Part shown: one piece after another, positions 34,766-43,500 of the stretch
Numbering within the stretch: the first letter of the stretch is position 1
Layout: every line of letters begins with the position of its first letter
Source of the DNA: Comamonadaceae bacterium
GTDB lineage: Bacteria > Pseudomonadota > Gammaproteobacteria > Burkholderiales > Burkholderiaceae_C
Assembly: GCA_947448735.1 (NCBI GenBank)
Contig: CANFOS010000003.1
Coordinates: forward strand, 124,001 to 188,000
Length of the DNA: 64,000 nucleotides
Direction of reading: 5' to 3'
Made by a program: the position numbers and the translations under genes
The notes under the pieces: model-generated
The model's input: the letters and a program-made list of their open reading frames with translations, nothing else
Databases searched by the model: none
Told to the model about the DNA's origin: nothing

Positions 34766-36981
34766 AGCACGCTCGCCAGGAAGACGCGCGCCTGCTGACT
34801 GGCCTGGGCCGCTACACGGCCGATCTGCAGATACCCGGCATGCTCCATGCGTTCATCATCCGCTCCGACCAGGCCAGGGGCCGCATCCGCCAGATGGACC
34901 TTGGCGCCGTGCGGGCTGCACCGGGCGTGCATATGGTTGTCACGGCACAGGAACTGCAGGCCTGGGGCGCACGCGAGTTGCCCTGCCTGGTTCAGCCACC
35001 GGGCCAGCGCAGCGTGCCCATGCCGGTGCTGGCCCAAGGCGAGGTGCAGTTCGTTGGCCAGCCGCTGGCGGTGGTGATTGCCGAGTCGGCCTGGGCAGCG
35101 CAGGACGCGGCCGAGTTGGCCGACATTGATATCGCCGCCGAGGCCGCGGTGGTCTCGGTCGAAGGCGCACTGGCCGACCATGCCGCGCAGCTGCATGCGC
35201 AGGCACCGGGTAATCTTTCGCTGGACTATGTCTCGGGCGATGAAGCGGCGGTCGAAGCAGCCTTGCAATCGGCCGTGCACATCAGCCGCTTGCGGGTGGA
35301 CAGCCAGCGGCTCATAGGCGCACCCATGGAGCCGCGCGCGGTGGTGGCTGCGCCCGTTCCCGGCACAAACCGTGTGCGCATCACCACGCCGAGCCAGGGC
35401 GTGATGGGCATGACCCGCGCGCTGGCTCTGGCCACGGGCCTGCCGCCCGAGCGCATTGAGGTGGTCAGCCAAGACGTGGGAGGATCCTTTGGTCTGCGTG
35501 CCGGCCCCTACAGCGAACATGTGGTGCTGGCCTTGGCATCGCTGCACCTGGGCCGGCCGGTGCGCTGGGTGGGCTCGCGCTCGGAAGCCATGCTCAGCGA
35601 CTGGCACGGCCGCGCCATCACCCTGGACGGCACCTTGGGCCTGGACGCGCAAGGCCGCATCCTGGCGCTGCGTTTTGATGCTCTGATGGATTTGGGCGCC
35701 TACAACGCCTTTGTCAGTTCGCTGGTGGGCACGCGCAACCTGGCGGCCACCGCTGGTGGTGTTTACCGTGTGCCGGCGCTGGCTTTGCGTTCGCGGCTGG
35801 TTTTCACCAACACCGTGCCTACGTCAGCTTACCGGGGGGCCGGTCGGCCTGACATTGCGTACGCGATCGAGGCCTTGATCGAGCATGCGGCGCAGGAGCA
35901 CGGTTTTGACCGCATCGCACTGCGCCGAACCAACTTCATCGCGCCACAGTCCTTTCCTTATGTGAGCGCCAACGGCACCAGCTACGACACGCTGGCGTCC
36001 GAGCGCCTGCTCGATCGTGCGCTCGACCTGATTGACGCCAGCGGCTTCGAGCAGCGCCGCGCGCAATCGCTGGCTCAAGGCCGGCTGCGCGGCCTGGGCC
36101 TGGCCAGTTATGTGGAGGCCAGCGGCGCTGGCGCGGTGCCGCAGGACGTGGTGGACGGCAGCCTCACGGATGACGGCCACCTGGAGATCCTTGCCGTGAC
36201 CGGCGACTCGGGCCAGGGTCACGCCACAACCTTTACTGCCCTGGTGCAGCAGGAGTTGGGCCTGCCCGCCGAGCGCGTGCGTTACCTGGCAGGTAGCCAT
36301 GGCCGGCGCCTGCAGGCCAATGGGACTGAAGGTTCGCGCACGCTTTATGGCGCGGGCAGCGCGATTGCCGACTTGTGCCGCCAGTTGCGCGCCCAGGCCC
36401 AGGCCTTGTGGCTGGCCAGCGGCCACAGCGGGGACATCCAATGGCTGCCCTGGCTGGACCAACTCGACGCCGCACAGCGCGCCACGCTGCGGGCCCAGGG
36501 CCGAGCGCAATCGGGGTCGACCTTTCCAAACGGCTGCCATGCGGTGGAATTGGACATCGATCCGCAGACCGGTGTGACGCAGATCCTGGACTATGTGGCG
36601 GTCGACGACGTCGGCCGCGTGGTTTCGCCGCAGCTGGTCCATGGCCAGCTGCAAGGCGGGGTGGTACAGGGCTGGGGCCAGGTCTTTGGCGAGCAGGCCT
36701 GCTACGACGCACAGGGTCAGTTGCTCACCGGCTCCTTCATGGACTACACCATGCCGCGCCTGGGCTGCATGCCGGCGCTGCGCTCAGAGTTGGTCGAACT
36801 ACCCACGGCCCTGAACCTGGTCGGTGCCAAGGGCGCGGGCGAAGCTGGCTGCACGGGTTCGCTGCCGGCCCTCTATAGCGCGGTGCGCGATGCGTTGCGG
36901 CCCAGAGGTATCGGCCATCTGGACATGCCGTTCACGCCGGCCCGCTTGTGGGCCGCGCTCCATCCCGAGGCCGGTGGCTGA
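34762..36981 (+). CDS. Molybdenum hydroxylase catalytic (large, L) subunit
   Basis: A 739-residue molybdopterin subunit. The ATG at 34762 overlaps the S gene stop; a longer frame exists only as an antisense shadow. Seen are DARLLTGLGRYTAD at the start, QDVGGSFGLRAGPYSEH (cofactor binding), SAYRGAGRPDIAYAIE, and KGAGEAGCTGS, whose Glu (E694) is the expected catalytic base. The active-site loop is AYRGAGR, not the AYRCSFR of true CO dehydrogenase, so CO is not the substrate; an aromatic or N-heteroaromatic hydroxylation is more likely. No XdhC/CoxF-type maturation gene is adjacent. Its stop is 2 bases from the convergent TetR stop. Confidence 0.92.
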   Translation: MKHARQEDARLLTGLGRYTADLQIPGMLHAFIIRSDQARGRIRQMDLGAVRAAPGVHMVVTAQELQAWGARELPCLVQPPGQRSVPMPVLAQGEVQFVGQPLAVVIAESAWAAQDAAELADIDIAAEAAVVSVEGALADHAAQLHAQAPGNLSLDYVSGDEAAVEAALQSAVHISRLRVDSQRLIGAPMEPRAVVAAPVPGTNRVRITTPSQGVMGMTRALALATGLPPERIEVVSQDVGGSFGLRAGPYSEHVVLALASLHLGRPVRWVGSRSEAMLSDWHGRAITLDGTLGLDAQGRILALRFDALMDLGAYNAFVSSLVGTRNLAATAGGVYRVPALALRSRLVFTNTVPTSAYRGAGRPDIAYAIEALIEHAAQEHGFDRIALRRTNFIAPQSFPYVSANGTSYDTLASERLLDRALDLIDASGFEQRRAQSLAQGRLRGLGLASYVEASGAGAVPQDVVDGSLTDDGHLEILAVTGDSGQGHATTFTALVQQELGLPAERVRYLAGSHGRRLQANGTEGSRTLYGAGSAIADLCRQLRAQAQALWLASGHSGDIQWLPWLDQLDAAQRATLRAQGRAQSGSTFPNGCHAVELDIDPQTGVTQILDYVAVDDVGRVVSPQLVHGQLQGGVVQGWGQVFGEQACYDAQGQLLTGSFMDYTMPRLGCMPALRSELVELPTALNLVGAKGAGEAGCTGSLPALYSAVRDALRPRGIGHLDMPFTPARLWAALHPEAGG

Positions 36982-36983
36982 GC

Positions 36984-37664
36984 TCAGCGCTTTCGGGCCG
37001 GTGGTGCGGTCTTCTGGGTGCTGTTCTTGGTGGTGTTCTTGGTGCTGAGGCGCTTTTGCACTGTGGCCGATTGGGGCGGGGCAGCTCCTGGCAGTGCCAG
37101 TAGCGTTCGGCACAGCGCATCTAGCGTGCGCTCATCGAGTGGGCGGCGCGGTTCGAGATGGTGGTACACGATGAAGCCATCGAAAGCCATGACCAGGAAG
37201 TGCCCGAGTTGCGTGCCCTCGAACATGGCCCGGCGCTCGGCTGGCAGGCAGTCGAGCACCATGACCTGCATCTGGGCCTTCATCCAGCGCAGCAGCGTCG
37301 GCCGGTAACCGGGCTCGTTGCTCAGGCTGGAAATGGCCTGGATGACGTTGTTGGCAAAGCCGCCATCCTCGCGCGGAATGTCACGCCAGAAGCTGCGCAG
37401 CACATGCTTGAGCCGCTCCAGCGGATCTTCGATGTCCAGCGCCTCGGCGGCCAGCTGCGCCAGACGCGCGCGCAGCCAGGGGTCATAGATGGCGTAGAGA
37501 ATCTCGAATTTGGACTTGAAATAGACGTAGACGTTGGCGGTGGAGATCCCAGCGCCGGCCGCGATCCGCGGCAAGCTGGTCTGGACGTAGCCGTTTTCGG
37601 AGAACAAGGCCTTGGCCGAACGCAGGATGGCGTCGTAGACCTCGGTTTTTTTGAACTGTCCCAT
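36984..37664 (-). CDS. TetR-family transcriptional regulator
   Basis: A 226-residue repressor-type protein. The N-terminal helix-turn-helix reads SLPRIAAGAGISTANVYVYF, and the C-terminal domain (about 70-200) binds an effector. The last 25 residues are Lys/Thr-rich. It lies 26 bases downstream of the TRAP large permease on the same strand, so it is probably co-transcribed with the TRAP genes and autoregulated. The paired inverted repeats at 40608 and 40707, between the TRAP and dioxygenase operons, are the best candidate binding sites. Confidence 0.9.
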   Translation of the reverse strand: MGQFKKTEVYDAILRSAKALFSENGYVQTSLPRIAAGAGISTANVYVYFKSKFEILYAIYDPWLRARLAQLAAEALDIEDPLERLKHVLRSFWRDIPREDGGFANNVIQAISSLSNEPGYRPTLLRWMKAQMQVMVLDCLPAERRAMFEGTQLGHFLVMAFDGFIVYHHLEPRRPLDERTLDALCRTLLALPGAAPPQSATVQKRLSTKNTTKNSTQKTAPPARKR

Positions 37665-37690
37665 GGATGGCGGCTTACTTCAGAGCCGCC

Positions 37691-38983
37691 TCAGCTCATG
37701 AAGCGGGGAAGCCACAGCGCAATGACCGGAAAGGCCACCAGCAGCGTGACCCGCAGCACATCGGCCGCCACAAAGGGCATCACGCCGCGAAAGATAGTGC
37801 GCGTGGAGATGTCCGGCTGCACTTGGTGAAGCACAAACACATTGAGCCCCACCGGTGGTGTGATCAACGCAATTTCCACCAGCGTCACAACCAGGATGCC
37901 GAACCACACCAGGTCAAAGCCCAACGCGGCGACGATGGGGTAGAACACCGGCACGGTCAGAAACAGCATGCTCATGGAGTCCAAGATACACCCGAGCACC
38001 AGATAGATCAGGATGATGAACAGGATCACCACCACCGGCGCAAAGGCCGCGCCACCCAGCCAGTCGCCCAGGGCCCGGGGCACGCCGACCATGTCGACGT
38101 AGTTGGAAAATACCAGCGCACCGATCAGCAACACGAAGATGGTGGCGGTGGTCTTGGCAGAGTCCAGCAGCACCGCCCGCAAGTTTTGCCAAGTCAGGGC
38201 CCGGCGGGCCAGCGCAAACACAAAGCCCATAAACGCACCCACGCCAGCTGCCTCGGTGGGCGTGAAGATGCCTGCATAGATCCCGCCGATGATGAACACG
38301 AACAGGCCCAGCACGCCCCAGATTCGGTTGAGCGCCGCCAGGCGCTCGCGTGTGTCCGAGCGCACGCCCGGCGGGCCTTCCTCGGGCCGGCGCCAGGTCG
38401 TCCAGGTCACGGCGCCCATGTAAAGCATGCAGCCGAGCAGGCCTGGCAGCACGCCTGCGATAAAGAGCTTGCCCACATCGGTGCGGGTCATGAAGCCGTA
38501 GATCAGCAGCGGCACCGAAGGCGGGATCATGATGCCCAGTGTGGCGCCCGAGGCAATCGCGCCGGCGGCCAGTCGGTCTGAATAGCCGAAGCGGCGCATA
38601 GGCGGCAACGCCACCTTGGACATGGTCGCGGCGGTTGCAAAGCTCGAGCCGCAGACCGCCGCAAAGCCCGCGCAAGCCACCACGGTGGACATGGCCAGGC
38701 CGCCGCGCAGGTGGCCGATGAAGGCATTGGCCGCATTGAACAGGTCGTCCGACAGTCGGGACACCGCAATGAATCCGCCCATCAGCACGAACAGCGGGAT
38801 CACCGAGAGCTCTTCGTTGAGCACCGTGGTGAAAGCCACCTGACCGACCATGGCCAAAGCCGCGGGCACGCCCTGGATGAAGGCAAAGCCTGCAAAGCCG
38901 ACGAACAGCAGGCCAAAGGCAATCGGCGCGCCTAAAAACAGAAGGATGAAGAGAACGACAAAGGCGATGGAGGCACTGATCAT
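37691..38983 (-). CDS. TRAP transporter large permease (DctM)
   Basis: A 430-residue protein with about 12 transmembrane helices, the ion-coupled channel of a TRAP importer. MISASIAFVVLFILLFLGAP is the family start; GIMIPPSVPLLIYGFMT and ITPPVGLNVFVLH are the conserved ion/substrate loops. The ATG at 38983 overlaps the DctQ stop (4 bases). It uses a sodium or proton gradient to import an acidic solute handed over by the DctP receptor. Confidence 0.93.
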   Translation of the reverse strand: MISASIAFVVLFILLFLGAPIAFGLLFVGFAGFAFIQGVPAALAMVGQVAFTTVLNEELSVIPLFVLMGGFIAVSRLSDDLFNAANAFIGHLRGGLAMSTVVACAGFAAVCGSSFATAATMSKVALPPMRRFGYSDRLAAGAIASGATLGIMIPPSVPLLIYGFMTRTDVGKLFIAGVLPGLLGCMLYMGAVTWTTWRRPEEGPPGVRSDTRERLAALNRIWGVLGLFVFIIGGIYAGIFTPTEAAGVGAFMGFVFALARRALTWQNLRAVLLDSAKTTATIFVLLIGALVFSNYVDMVGVPRALGDWLGGAAFAPVVVILFIILIYLVLGCILDSMSMLFLTVPVFYPIVAALGFDLVWFGILVVTLVEIALITPPVGLNVFVLHQVQPDISTRTIFRGVMPFVAADVLRVTLLVAFPVIALWLPRFMS

Positions 38984-39498
38984 GTCGCCCGCTCCTGGCT
39001 GATTGCCTGCAGGGCAAGGAACACCAGCAGCACTGCGCCGAGGCCGGCCATCAGCGCCATGAACTGACCCAGTGGCGCAAGTGGAAAGTTCAGCACTGGG
39101 GTCCGCTCGTCCATGCTGCCCAGCTGCGCCGCGTAGGTCCAGATGCGCCATGCGATGAAGGCCATGCCGGCCGCACTGAACAGGTGCACCGCGCAGCGCT
39201 GAAGCCGGAACATCCAGCCTTGGAACAGGTTGTCGAACAGGCCCAGGGCAATGTGCTCGTTGGTGCGCGAGAGCAGCGGCATGGCGGTAAAGGCCATCAA
39301 GCCCATCTGCACCTGGATCAGCTCGTAGCCCGCCGGCAACGGCTTGTTAAAGATGTAGCGTCCGCCTACGTCCACCGCCACGGTGAGCATGAGCACGAAC
39401 ATCTCCGCTGCCACCAGCTTTTCAAGTTGTCGGTAAAGCCAGGATTGAGCAGAGGACATAGGTTGGTGCCTGAGATGGTCTGAGGAATCTGACGCCAT
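38980..39498 (-). CDS. TRAP transporter small permease (DctQ)
   Basis: A four-helix membrane protein of about 172 residues with the core VDVGGRYIFNKPLPAGYELIQ and NFPLAPLGQFMALM. The start is uncertain: ATG at 39498 (used here) or at 39459, which would give about 159 residues; a GTG at 39504 is also open. It sits between receptor and large permease in the standard P-Q-M order and joins DctM in the membrane complex. Confidence 0.85.
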   Translation of the reverse strand: MASDSSDHLRHQPMSSAQSWLYRQLEKLVAAEMFVLMLTVAVDVGGRYIFNKPLPAGYELIQVQMGLMAFTAMPLLSRTNEHIALGLFDNLFQGWMFRLQRCAVHLFSAAGMAFIAWRIWTYAAQLGSMDERTPVLNFPLAPLGQFMALMAGLGAVLLVFLALQAISQERAT

Positions 39499-39543
39499 CG
39501 ACACCCAAGCCTTTGGGGCCTGGCTCGGGTGTGGATGCGCGCA

Positions 39544-40554
39544 CTATTTGTAGGCGTTGACGATGCTGCGAAGCTCGTTGAGCGCGGCCTTGCCGTCGAT
39601 GCCAGCGCCTTGCGCACCCTTGAGCCAGTCGTCTTCCAGAAAGTGCAGCTTGTCCTCGAGCTCCTTCAGGTATGCGCCACCGGCCATGGTGACCTCCACG
39701 TTGGCAGCCTTGACGTTTTCACGCGACTTGGCTGCCTCAACGTCCCAGTTGCGGCCTGCTGCGCGCGACAGCGTTTCACCCGAAATTTTTTGGATGGCGG
39801 CGCGGTCCTCGGCGCTCAGCGCATTCCACTTGGCCTTGTTCATGCCCAGGAAGAAGGTGGCCGAGTAGATGCCTTTGGGGAAGTCCAGCACATGCTTGAT
39901 GGTGCCTGCCAGGGAGAAGTCCGTGAAGGAAGAGGCATCGATGAACAGGCCATCGGCCACGCCACGGCGAACCATTTCCGAGGCCTGAGGGCCGGCGGCT
40001 CGCAGGCCCACGCCACCCAGGGCTTTGGAAATATCGACGTTGATGGCCGCGCCACCGGCTAGCTTCATGCCTTCCCAGTCCTTGAGCGTCTTCAGCGGCT
40101 TCTTGCTGGTCCACACGCGGCCAGGCTGTGCCGCCCACAGGGCCAGAAGCTGCATGCCCGCGTGTTCGTCCTTGGCGGCGAAGTGCTTTTCCGTCACGCG
40201 CCACAAAGCCACCGACAGCGGCTCGGACAGGTCTGACAGGAAAGGCAACTCACCTACGCGGGCCAGCACGAAGCGCTGGGGCGTGTAGCCGTGCACGCTG
40301 AAGACCATGTCCACCACGTTGTCGCGCACCATGTCGACCTGCGTCGGCGGCGGTCCCATGCTGCTGGCCGTGACCTCGATGCGCACGCGGCCTTGCGTGA
40401 CCTTGTTGACCTCATCGGCCCAGGGCTTGAGGGTGCGGGTCATGATGGGGTGGGTGGCGGGCAACCAGCCATTGAGGCGCAGCACGGTCTGGGCCGAGGC
40501 AGGTGCGCTCAGGGCCAGAAAGCTCGCCAGTGTCAGGCAGAAAAAACGAATCAT
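39544..40554 (-). CDS. TRAP transporter periplasmic receptor (DctP)
   Basis: A 336-residue solute receptor. The ATG at 40554 has GGAGG upstream; the signal peptide is MIRFFCLTLASFLALSAPAS to ASAQ. The mature part has LRLNGWLPATHPIMTRTLKP and the segment GLFIDASSFTDFSLAGTIKH. Receptors of this group bind carboxylates through a conserved Arg. It leads the TRAP-TetR operon and is divergent from the dioxygenase, so transport and oxidation of the same compound are likely coupled. Confidence 0.92.
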   Translation of the reverse strand: MIRFFCLTLASFLALSAPASAQTVLRLNGWLPATHPIMTRTLKPWADEVNKVTQGRVRIEVTASSMGPPPTQVDMVRDNVVDMVFSVHGYTPQRFVLARVGELPFLSDLSEPLSVALWRVTEKHFAAKDEHAGMQLLALWAAQPGRVWTSKKPLKTLKDWEGMKLAGGAAINVDISKALGGVGLRAAGPQASEMVRRGVADGLFIDASSFTDFSLAGTIKHVLDFPKGIYSATFFLGMNKAKWNALSAEDRAAIQKISGETLSRAAGRNWDVEAAKSRENVKAANVEVTMAGGAYLKELEDKLHFLEDDWLKGAQGAGIDGKAALNELRSIVNAYK

Positions 40555-40607
40555 GAAGACCTCCGGTTTATGGTGGATGCCGGTTGACGCGGCTCCGTTG
40601 ATATTAA

Positions 40608-40620
40608 CGAATGCCATTCG
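40608..40620. promoter_or_regulatory. Candidate TetR operator 1 (TRAP side)
   Basis: CGAATG and CATTCG flank a single C, a perfect inverted repeat 54 bases upstream of the DctP start. It shares TAACGAATGCCNTTCG with the second site, whose centre is 101 bases away. Confidence 0.65.
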
Positions 40621-40706
40621 CTTGTCAAGCATTCCGAGAGGTCGGTATTTACCCTGATCAATCCATGGCTCAGCTGTCTTGCGCATCTGGTGCAATCAAA
40701 TAAAAT

Positions 40707-40723
40707 AACGAATGCCCTTCGTT
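40707..40723. promoter_or_regulatory. Candidate TetR operator 2 (dioxygenase side)
   Basis: AACGAA and TTCGTT flank TGCCC, 52 bases upstream of the dioxygenase alpha start. Together with site 1 it forms a matched pair, one near each divergent operon. Confidence 0.65.
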
Positions 40724-40774
40724 TTTGTGCCAATAGTTGGTGGAAAACAGGGTGTCAATAGAGGATCAAAAGCC

Positions 40775-42097
40775 ATGAGCGTTACCTCCACCGTCGATGT
40801 CCGGCCCTTGGTCCGCAGCGACAGCGTTCACCATTCGGTCTACAGCGACCCCGCCATTTTCGAGCTGGAAATGGACAAGATCTTTGGCACGGCCTGGCTC
40901 ATGCTGGGCCATGAAAGCCAGGTCAAGGCCGCGGGTGACTACTTTCTCACCCGCATGGGGCGCGAGCAGGTGATCGTCACGCGCGACGCCAAGGACCAGG
41001 TACAGGTGCTGATGAACCGCTGCACCCACCGCGGCGCCAAGCTTTGCCAGAACCCCACAGGGCATGTACAGAACTTTGTCTGTCCCTACCACGGCTGGAC
41101 TTTCAACACCGAGGGCACGCTCAAGGCTGTGCCGACCCCGCAGGGCTACGGCCAGGAGCCGCGACAGGTGCTCGACAAGCTGAACCTGGCCCGTGCGGCC
41201 CGGGTGGAAAGCTACCGGGGGTTCATTTTTGCCTCGCTGGCGGCACACGGGCCGGGGCTACGTGAGTGGCTTGGCCACATGAGCAGTTCGTTCGACGACC
41301 TGGCCGACCGCGCGCCCGAGGGTGAGCTGGAAATTGCCGGCGGCGTGTTCAAGCATGTCTACGACGGCAACTGGAAGCTGGTCATCGAGAACCACCTCGA
41401 TGGCGTGCATCCGAACTATGTGCACATTTCATCGGTGCAAGTGGCGCAGGCCGCACCCGATCCAGGCCAGCCTGAAAAGTATTCGGACATCTCGGTGCGG
41501 CAGATGCGCCAGAATGGTGCGCCCGAGCCCGTATGGGAGGCCATCGGCATGTGGACCACCGACTGGGGCCACGGCTACATGGGTGACTACCATTCCGACA
41601 GCCGGCTGGTCGTGGGACTGAACAACCCCGTGTTCCAGGAATACCGCCGCCGTCTTGAAAGCCGCGTGGGCGAGCAGGAGACCGCCCGCGTGCTGGGCGT
41701 GACGCGCTGGAATTCCATCATCTACCCGAACGTGTCCTTCATGAGCCAGTTCCGGCAGGTACGCATCGTTCAGCCGCTGGCCGTCGACAAGACCGTTGTC
41801 TACACCTACAACGTGCGCCTGAAGGGCGCGCCCGACGAGATGTTCCGCGACACTGTGGCGTTTTCCAACGTGGTCAACGGCACCGCATCCTGGGTGCTGA
41901 CCGACGACCTGGAGGTTTATGGCCGGGTACAGGACGGCTTGACCAACCTTCAGCCCGAGTGGGTCAACCTTGCGCGCGGGCTCGGCGGCGACGTGCCGGA
42001 TGTAGACGGCACGCTGCGCGGCGGCACGGGCACCAGTGAGGTTTTCATTCGCCGACAGTTTGGCGCATGGCTCAGGTACATGACGGAGGCCCAATGA
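40775..42097 (+). CDS. Rieske non-heme iron aromatic ring-hydroxylating dioxygenase, alpha subunit
   Basis: A 440-residue catalytic subunit. The Rieske [2Fe-2S] ligands are C83 and H85 (CTHRG), C103 and H106 (CPYHGW). The mononuclear iron site is visible as ENHLDGVHPNYVH, with the bridging Asp D209 and ligands H212 and H217. The enzyme inserts both atoms of O2 into an aromatic ring to give a cis-dihydrodiol. The ATG at 40775 follows GAGGA; an upstream frame opening at 40712 would overlap operator 2. No reductase or ferredoxin gene accompanies it, so electrons must come from a system encoded elsewhere. Substrate unknown. Confidence 0.93.
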   Translation: MSVTSTVDVRPLVRSDSVHHSVYSDPAIFELEMDKIFGTAWLMLGHESQVKAAGDYFLTRMGREQVIVTRDAKDQVQVLMNRCTHRGAKLCQNPTGHVQNFVCPYHGWTFNTEGTLKAVPTPQGYGQEPRQVLDKLNLARAARVESYRGFIFASLAAHGPGLREWLGHMSSSFDDLADRAPEGELEIAGGVFKHVYDGNWKLVIENHLDGVHPNYVHISSVQVAQAAPDPGQPEKYSDISVRQMRQNGAPEPVWEAIGMWTTDWGHGYMGDYHSDSRLVVGLNNPVFQEYRRRLESRVGEQETARVLGVTRWNSIIYPNVSFMSQFRQVRIVQPLAVDKTVVYTYNVRLKGAPDEMFRDTVAFSNVVNGTASWVLTDDLEVYGRVQDGLTNLQPEWVNLARGLGGDVPDVDGTLRGGTGTSEVFIRRQFGAWLRYMTEAQ

Positions 42098-42582
42098 ACA
42101 CGCACATCGATTCCGCCCTGCTGGCCCAGGCGCAAGACCTGTTGCATAACGAGGCCTGGCTGCTGGACAAGCAGCGCTTTGCCGACTGGCTGGACCTTTA
42201 CACAAAAGACGCCACCTACTGGGTGCCGCTGGAGCAAGATCAGGCCAACCCCTTCGAGACCTCGTCCATCATCTACGACGACCGGGTGCTGCTCGAGTTG
42301 CGGGTGCAGCAATACACCCACAGCCGGGCGCATGCGCGCAAGCCACTGGCCCGCACCTGCCACCAGGTGAGCAACGTCAGGGTGCTGTCTGCCGACGCGG
42401 CGCAGGTCACGGTGGCCTCCACCCTGGTGCTGGTGGAATACCGGCTGGAACGCCAGCGCACCTGGGCCGCCTTGGTCGAGCACCAACTTCGCGTCGGCCC
42501 CGAGGGACTGCGCATCGCGGCCAAGCGGGTGGACCTGGTCAACTCCGACAGCGAGTTGCCCGGCATCGCCTTTTTGCTATGA
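42094..42582 (+). CDS. Ring-hydroxylating dioxygenase, beta subunit
   Basis: A 162-residue small subunit of the NTF2-like fold. LLDKQRFADWLDLYTKDATY and PLEQDQANPFETSSIIYDDR are family signatures, as in benzoate and anthranilate dioxygenase beta subunits. It supports the alpha3beta3 structure. The ATG overlaps the alpha stop (ATGA), and the gene's own stop overlaps the SDR start. Confidence 0.92.
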   Translation: MNTHIDSALLAQAQDLLHNEAWLLDKQRFADWLDLYTKDATYWVPLEQDQANPFETSSIIYDDRVLLELRVQQYTHSRAHARKPLARTCHQVSNVRVLSADAAQVTVASTLVLVEYRLERQRTWAALVEHQLRVGPEGLRIAAKRVDLVNSDSELPGIAFLL

Positions 42583-43361
42583 GCGGCGCACCGGCAGACT
42601 TTTTGCGGCTGGGCGGGCGCGTGGCAGTGGTCACCGGCGGAGGTCGCAACATCGGCCGCGCCTGCGCGTTGCGCCTGGCCCAGGCCGGCGCCAAGGTCGT
42701 GGTGGCTGATTTCGTCGAGGCCAATGCTCACGCCGTGGCGCGAGAGATCGAGGAGGCAGGCGGCCAGGCCCTGGCCCTGCCACTGGACATTGCCCAGCAG
42801 GACTCAGTCAAGGCCATGTTCGATGCGGCCTGCGCGCATTTCGGCACGGTCCACATCCTGGTCAACAACGCGGCCAAGTTCTCCTCGCTGACCTACAAGC
42901 CGATGGACGAGATTCCGCTGGACGAGTGGGACGAGGTGATACACACCAACATCACCGGCACCTTCTACTGTGCGCGTCAGGCACTGGCGCACATGAAGCG
43001 TGCAGGCTGGGGCCGGATCATCAACGTGTCCTCTGGCACGTACCGCATGGGCCGGCCACTGTTTTTGCACTATGTCTCGAGCAAGGCCGCCATGATGGGC
43101 ATGAGCAGGTCAATGGCACGCGAGTTGGGGCCTCACGGCATCACGGTCAACACCGTGCTGCCAGGGGTGGTGATGCACGGCCTGCAGTCCGGTCGCTTGC
43201 CCGAGGATTACAAGGCCATGATCCGGGGCATGCAGTGCATTCCCAAGTCGCTCGACTGCGACGCCCTGGCCGATGCGGTGGCCTTTTTGAGCTCGGACGC
43301 GGCGCGCTTTATCACCGGCCAGGAACTGGCGGTCGATGGCGGCCTGACGCACGGCGGCTAA
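42579..43361 (+). CDS. SDR, probable cis-dihydrodiol dehydrogenase
   Basis: A 260-residue short-chain dehydrogenase with an intact dinucleotide motif VVTGGGRNIGRACALRLAQ, NNAAKFSS, NVSSGTYRMG and the catalytic YVSSK. Its 4-base overlap with the dioxygenase beta gene suggests it oxidises the cis-diol product to a catechol-type compound with NAD. A different role, such as oxidising a side-chain alcohol, cannot be excluded. It is the last gene of the dioxygenase operon; a 139-base gap to convergent glmS follows. Confidence 0.88.
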   Translation: MSGAPADFLRLGGRVAVVTGGGRNIGRACALRLAQAGAKVVVADFVEANAHAVAREIEEAGGQALALPLDIAQQDSVKAMFDAACAHFGTVHILVNNAAKFSSLTYKPMDEIPLDEWDEVIHTNITGTFYCARQALAHMKRAGWGRIINVSSGTYRMGRPLFLHYVSSKAAMMGMSRSMARELGPHGITVNTVLPGVVMHGLQSGRLPEDYKAMIRGMQCIPKSLDCDALADAVAFLSSDAARFITGQELAVDGGLTHGG

Positions 43362-43500
43362 GGGCCACGGCGTTCAAGGCGTTTGGACCAGCGCCCGGGT
43401 TTGCTGGCGATCCCAGCGCCGCTTGCGCAAAGCGCCTTACTTTTTACTTTGACGACCATGACCAATATGCTCACATCGTCAAAGTTACTCGATAGCTAAG

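Noticed and set aside
34699..35652. 317-codon minus-strand frame opposite the molybdenum hydroxylase L subunit
   Set aside because: Typical high-GC shadow of a real gene; no start signal and no known family.
33489..36981. Aerobic CO dehydrogenase (coxMSL) identity for the hydroxylase
   Set aside because: The gene order fits, but the L subunit has AYRGAGR instead of the AYRCSFR active-site loop, so the cox name was not used.
37667..38581. 304-codon plus-strand frame rich in His and Gln opposite DctM
   Set aside because: The His/Gln richness arises from reading a hydrophobic membrane-protein gene in antisense.
43362..43500. tRNA or small RNA between the dioxygenase operon and glmS
   Set aside because: No cloverleaf-like pairing or CCA-flanking pattern was found; only short unrelated repeats.
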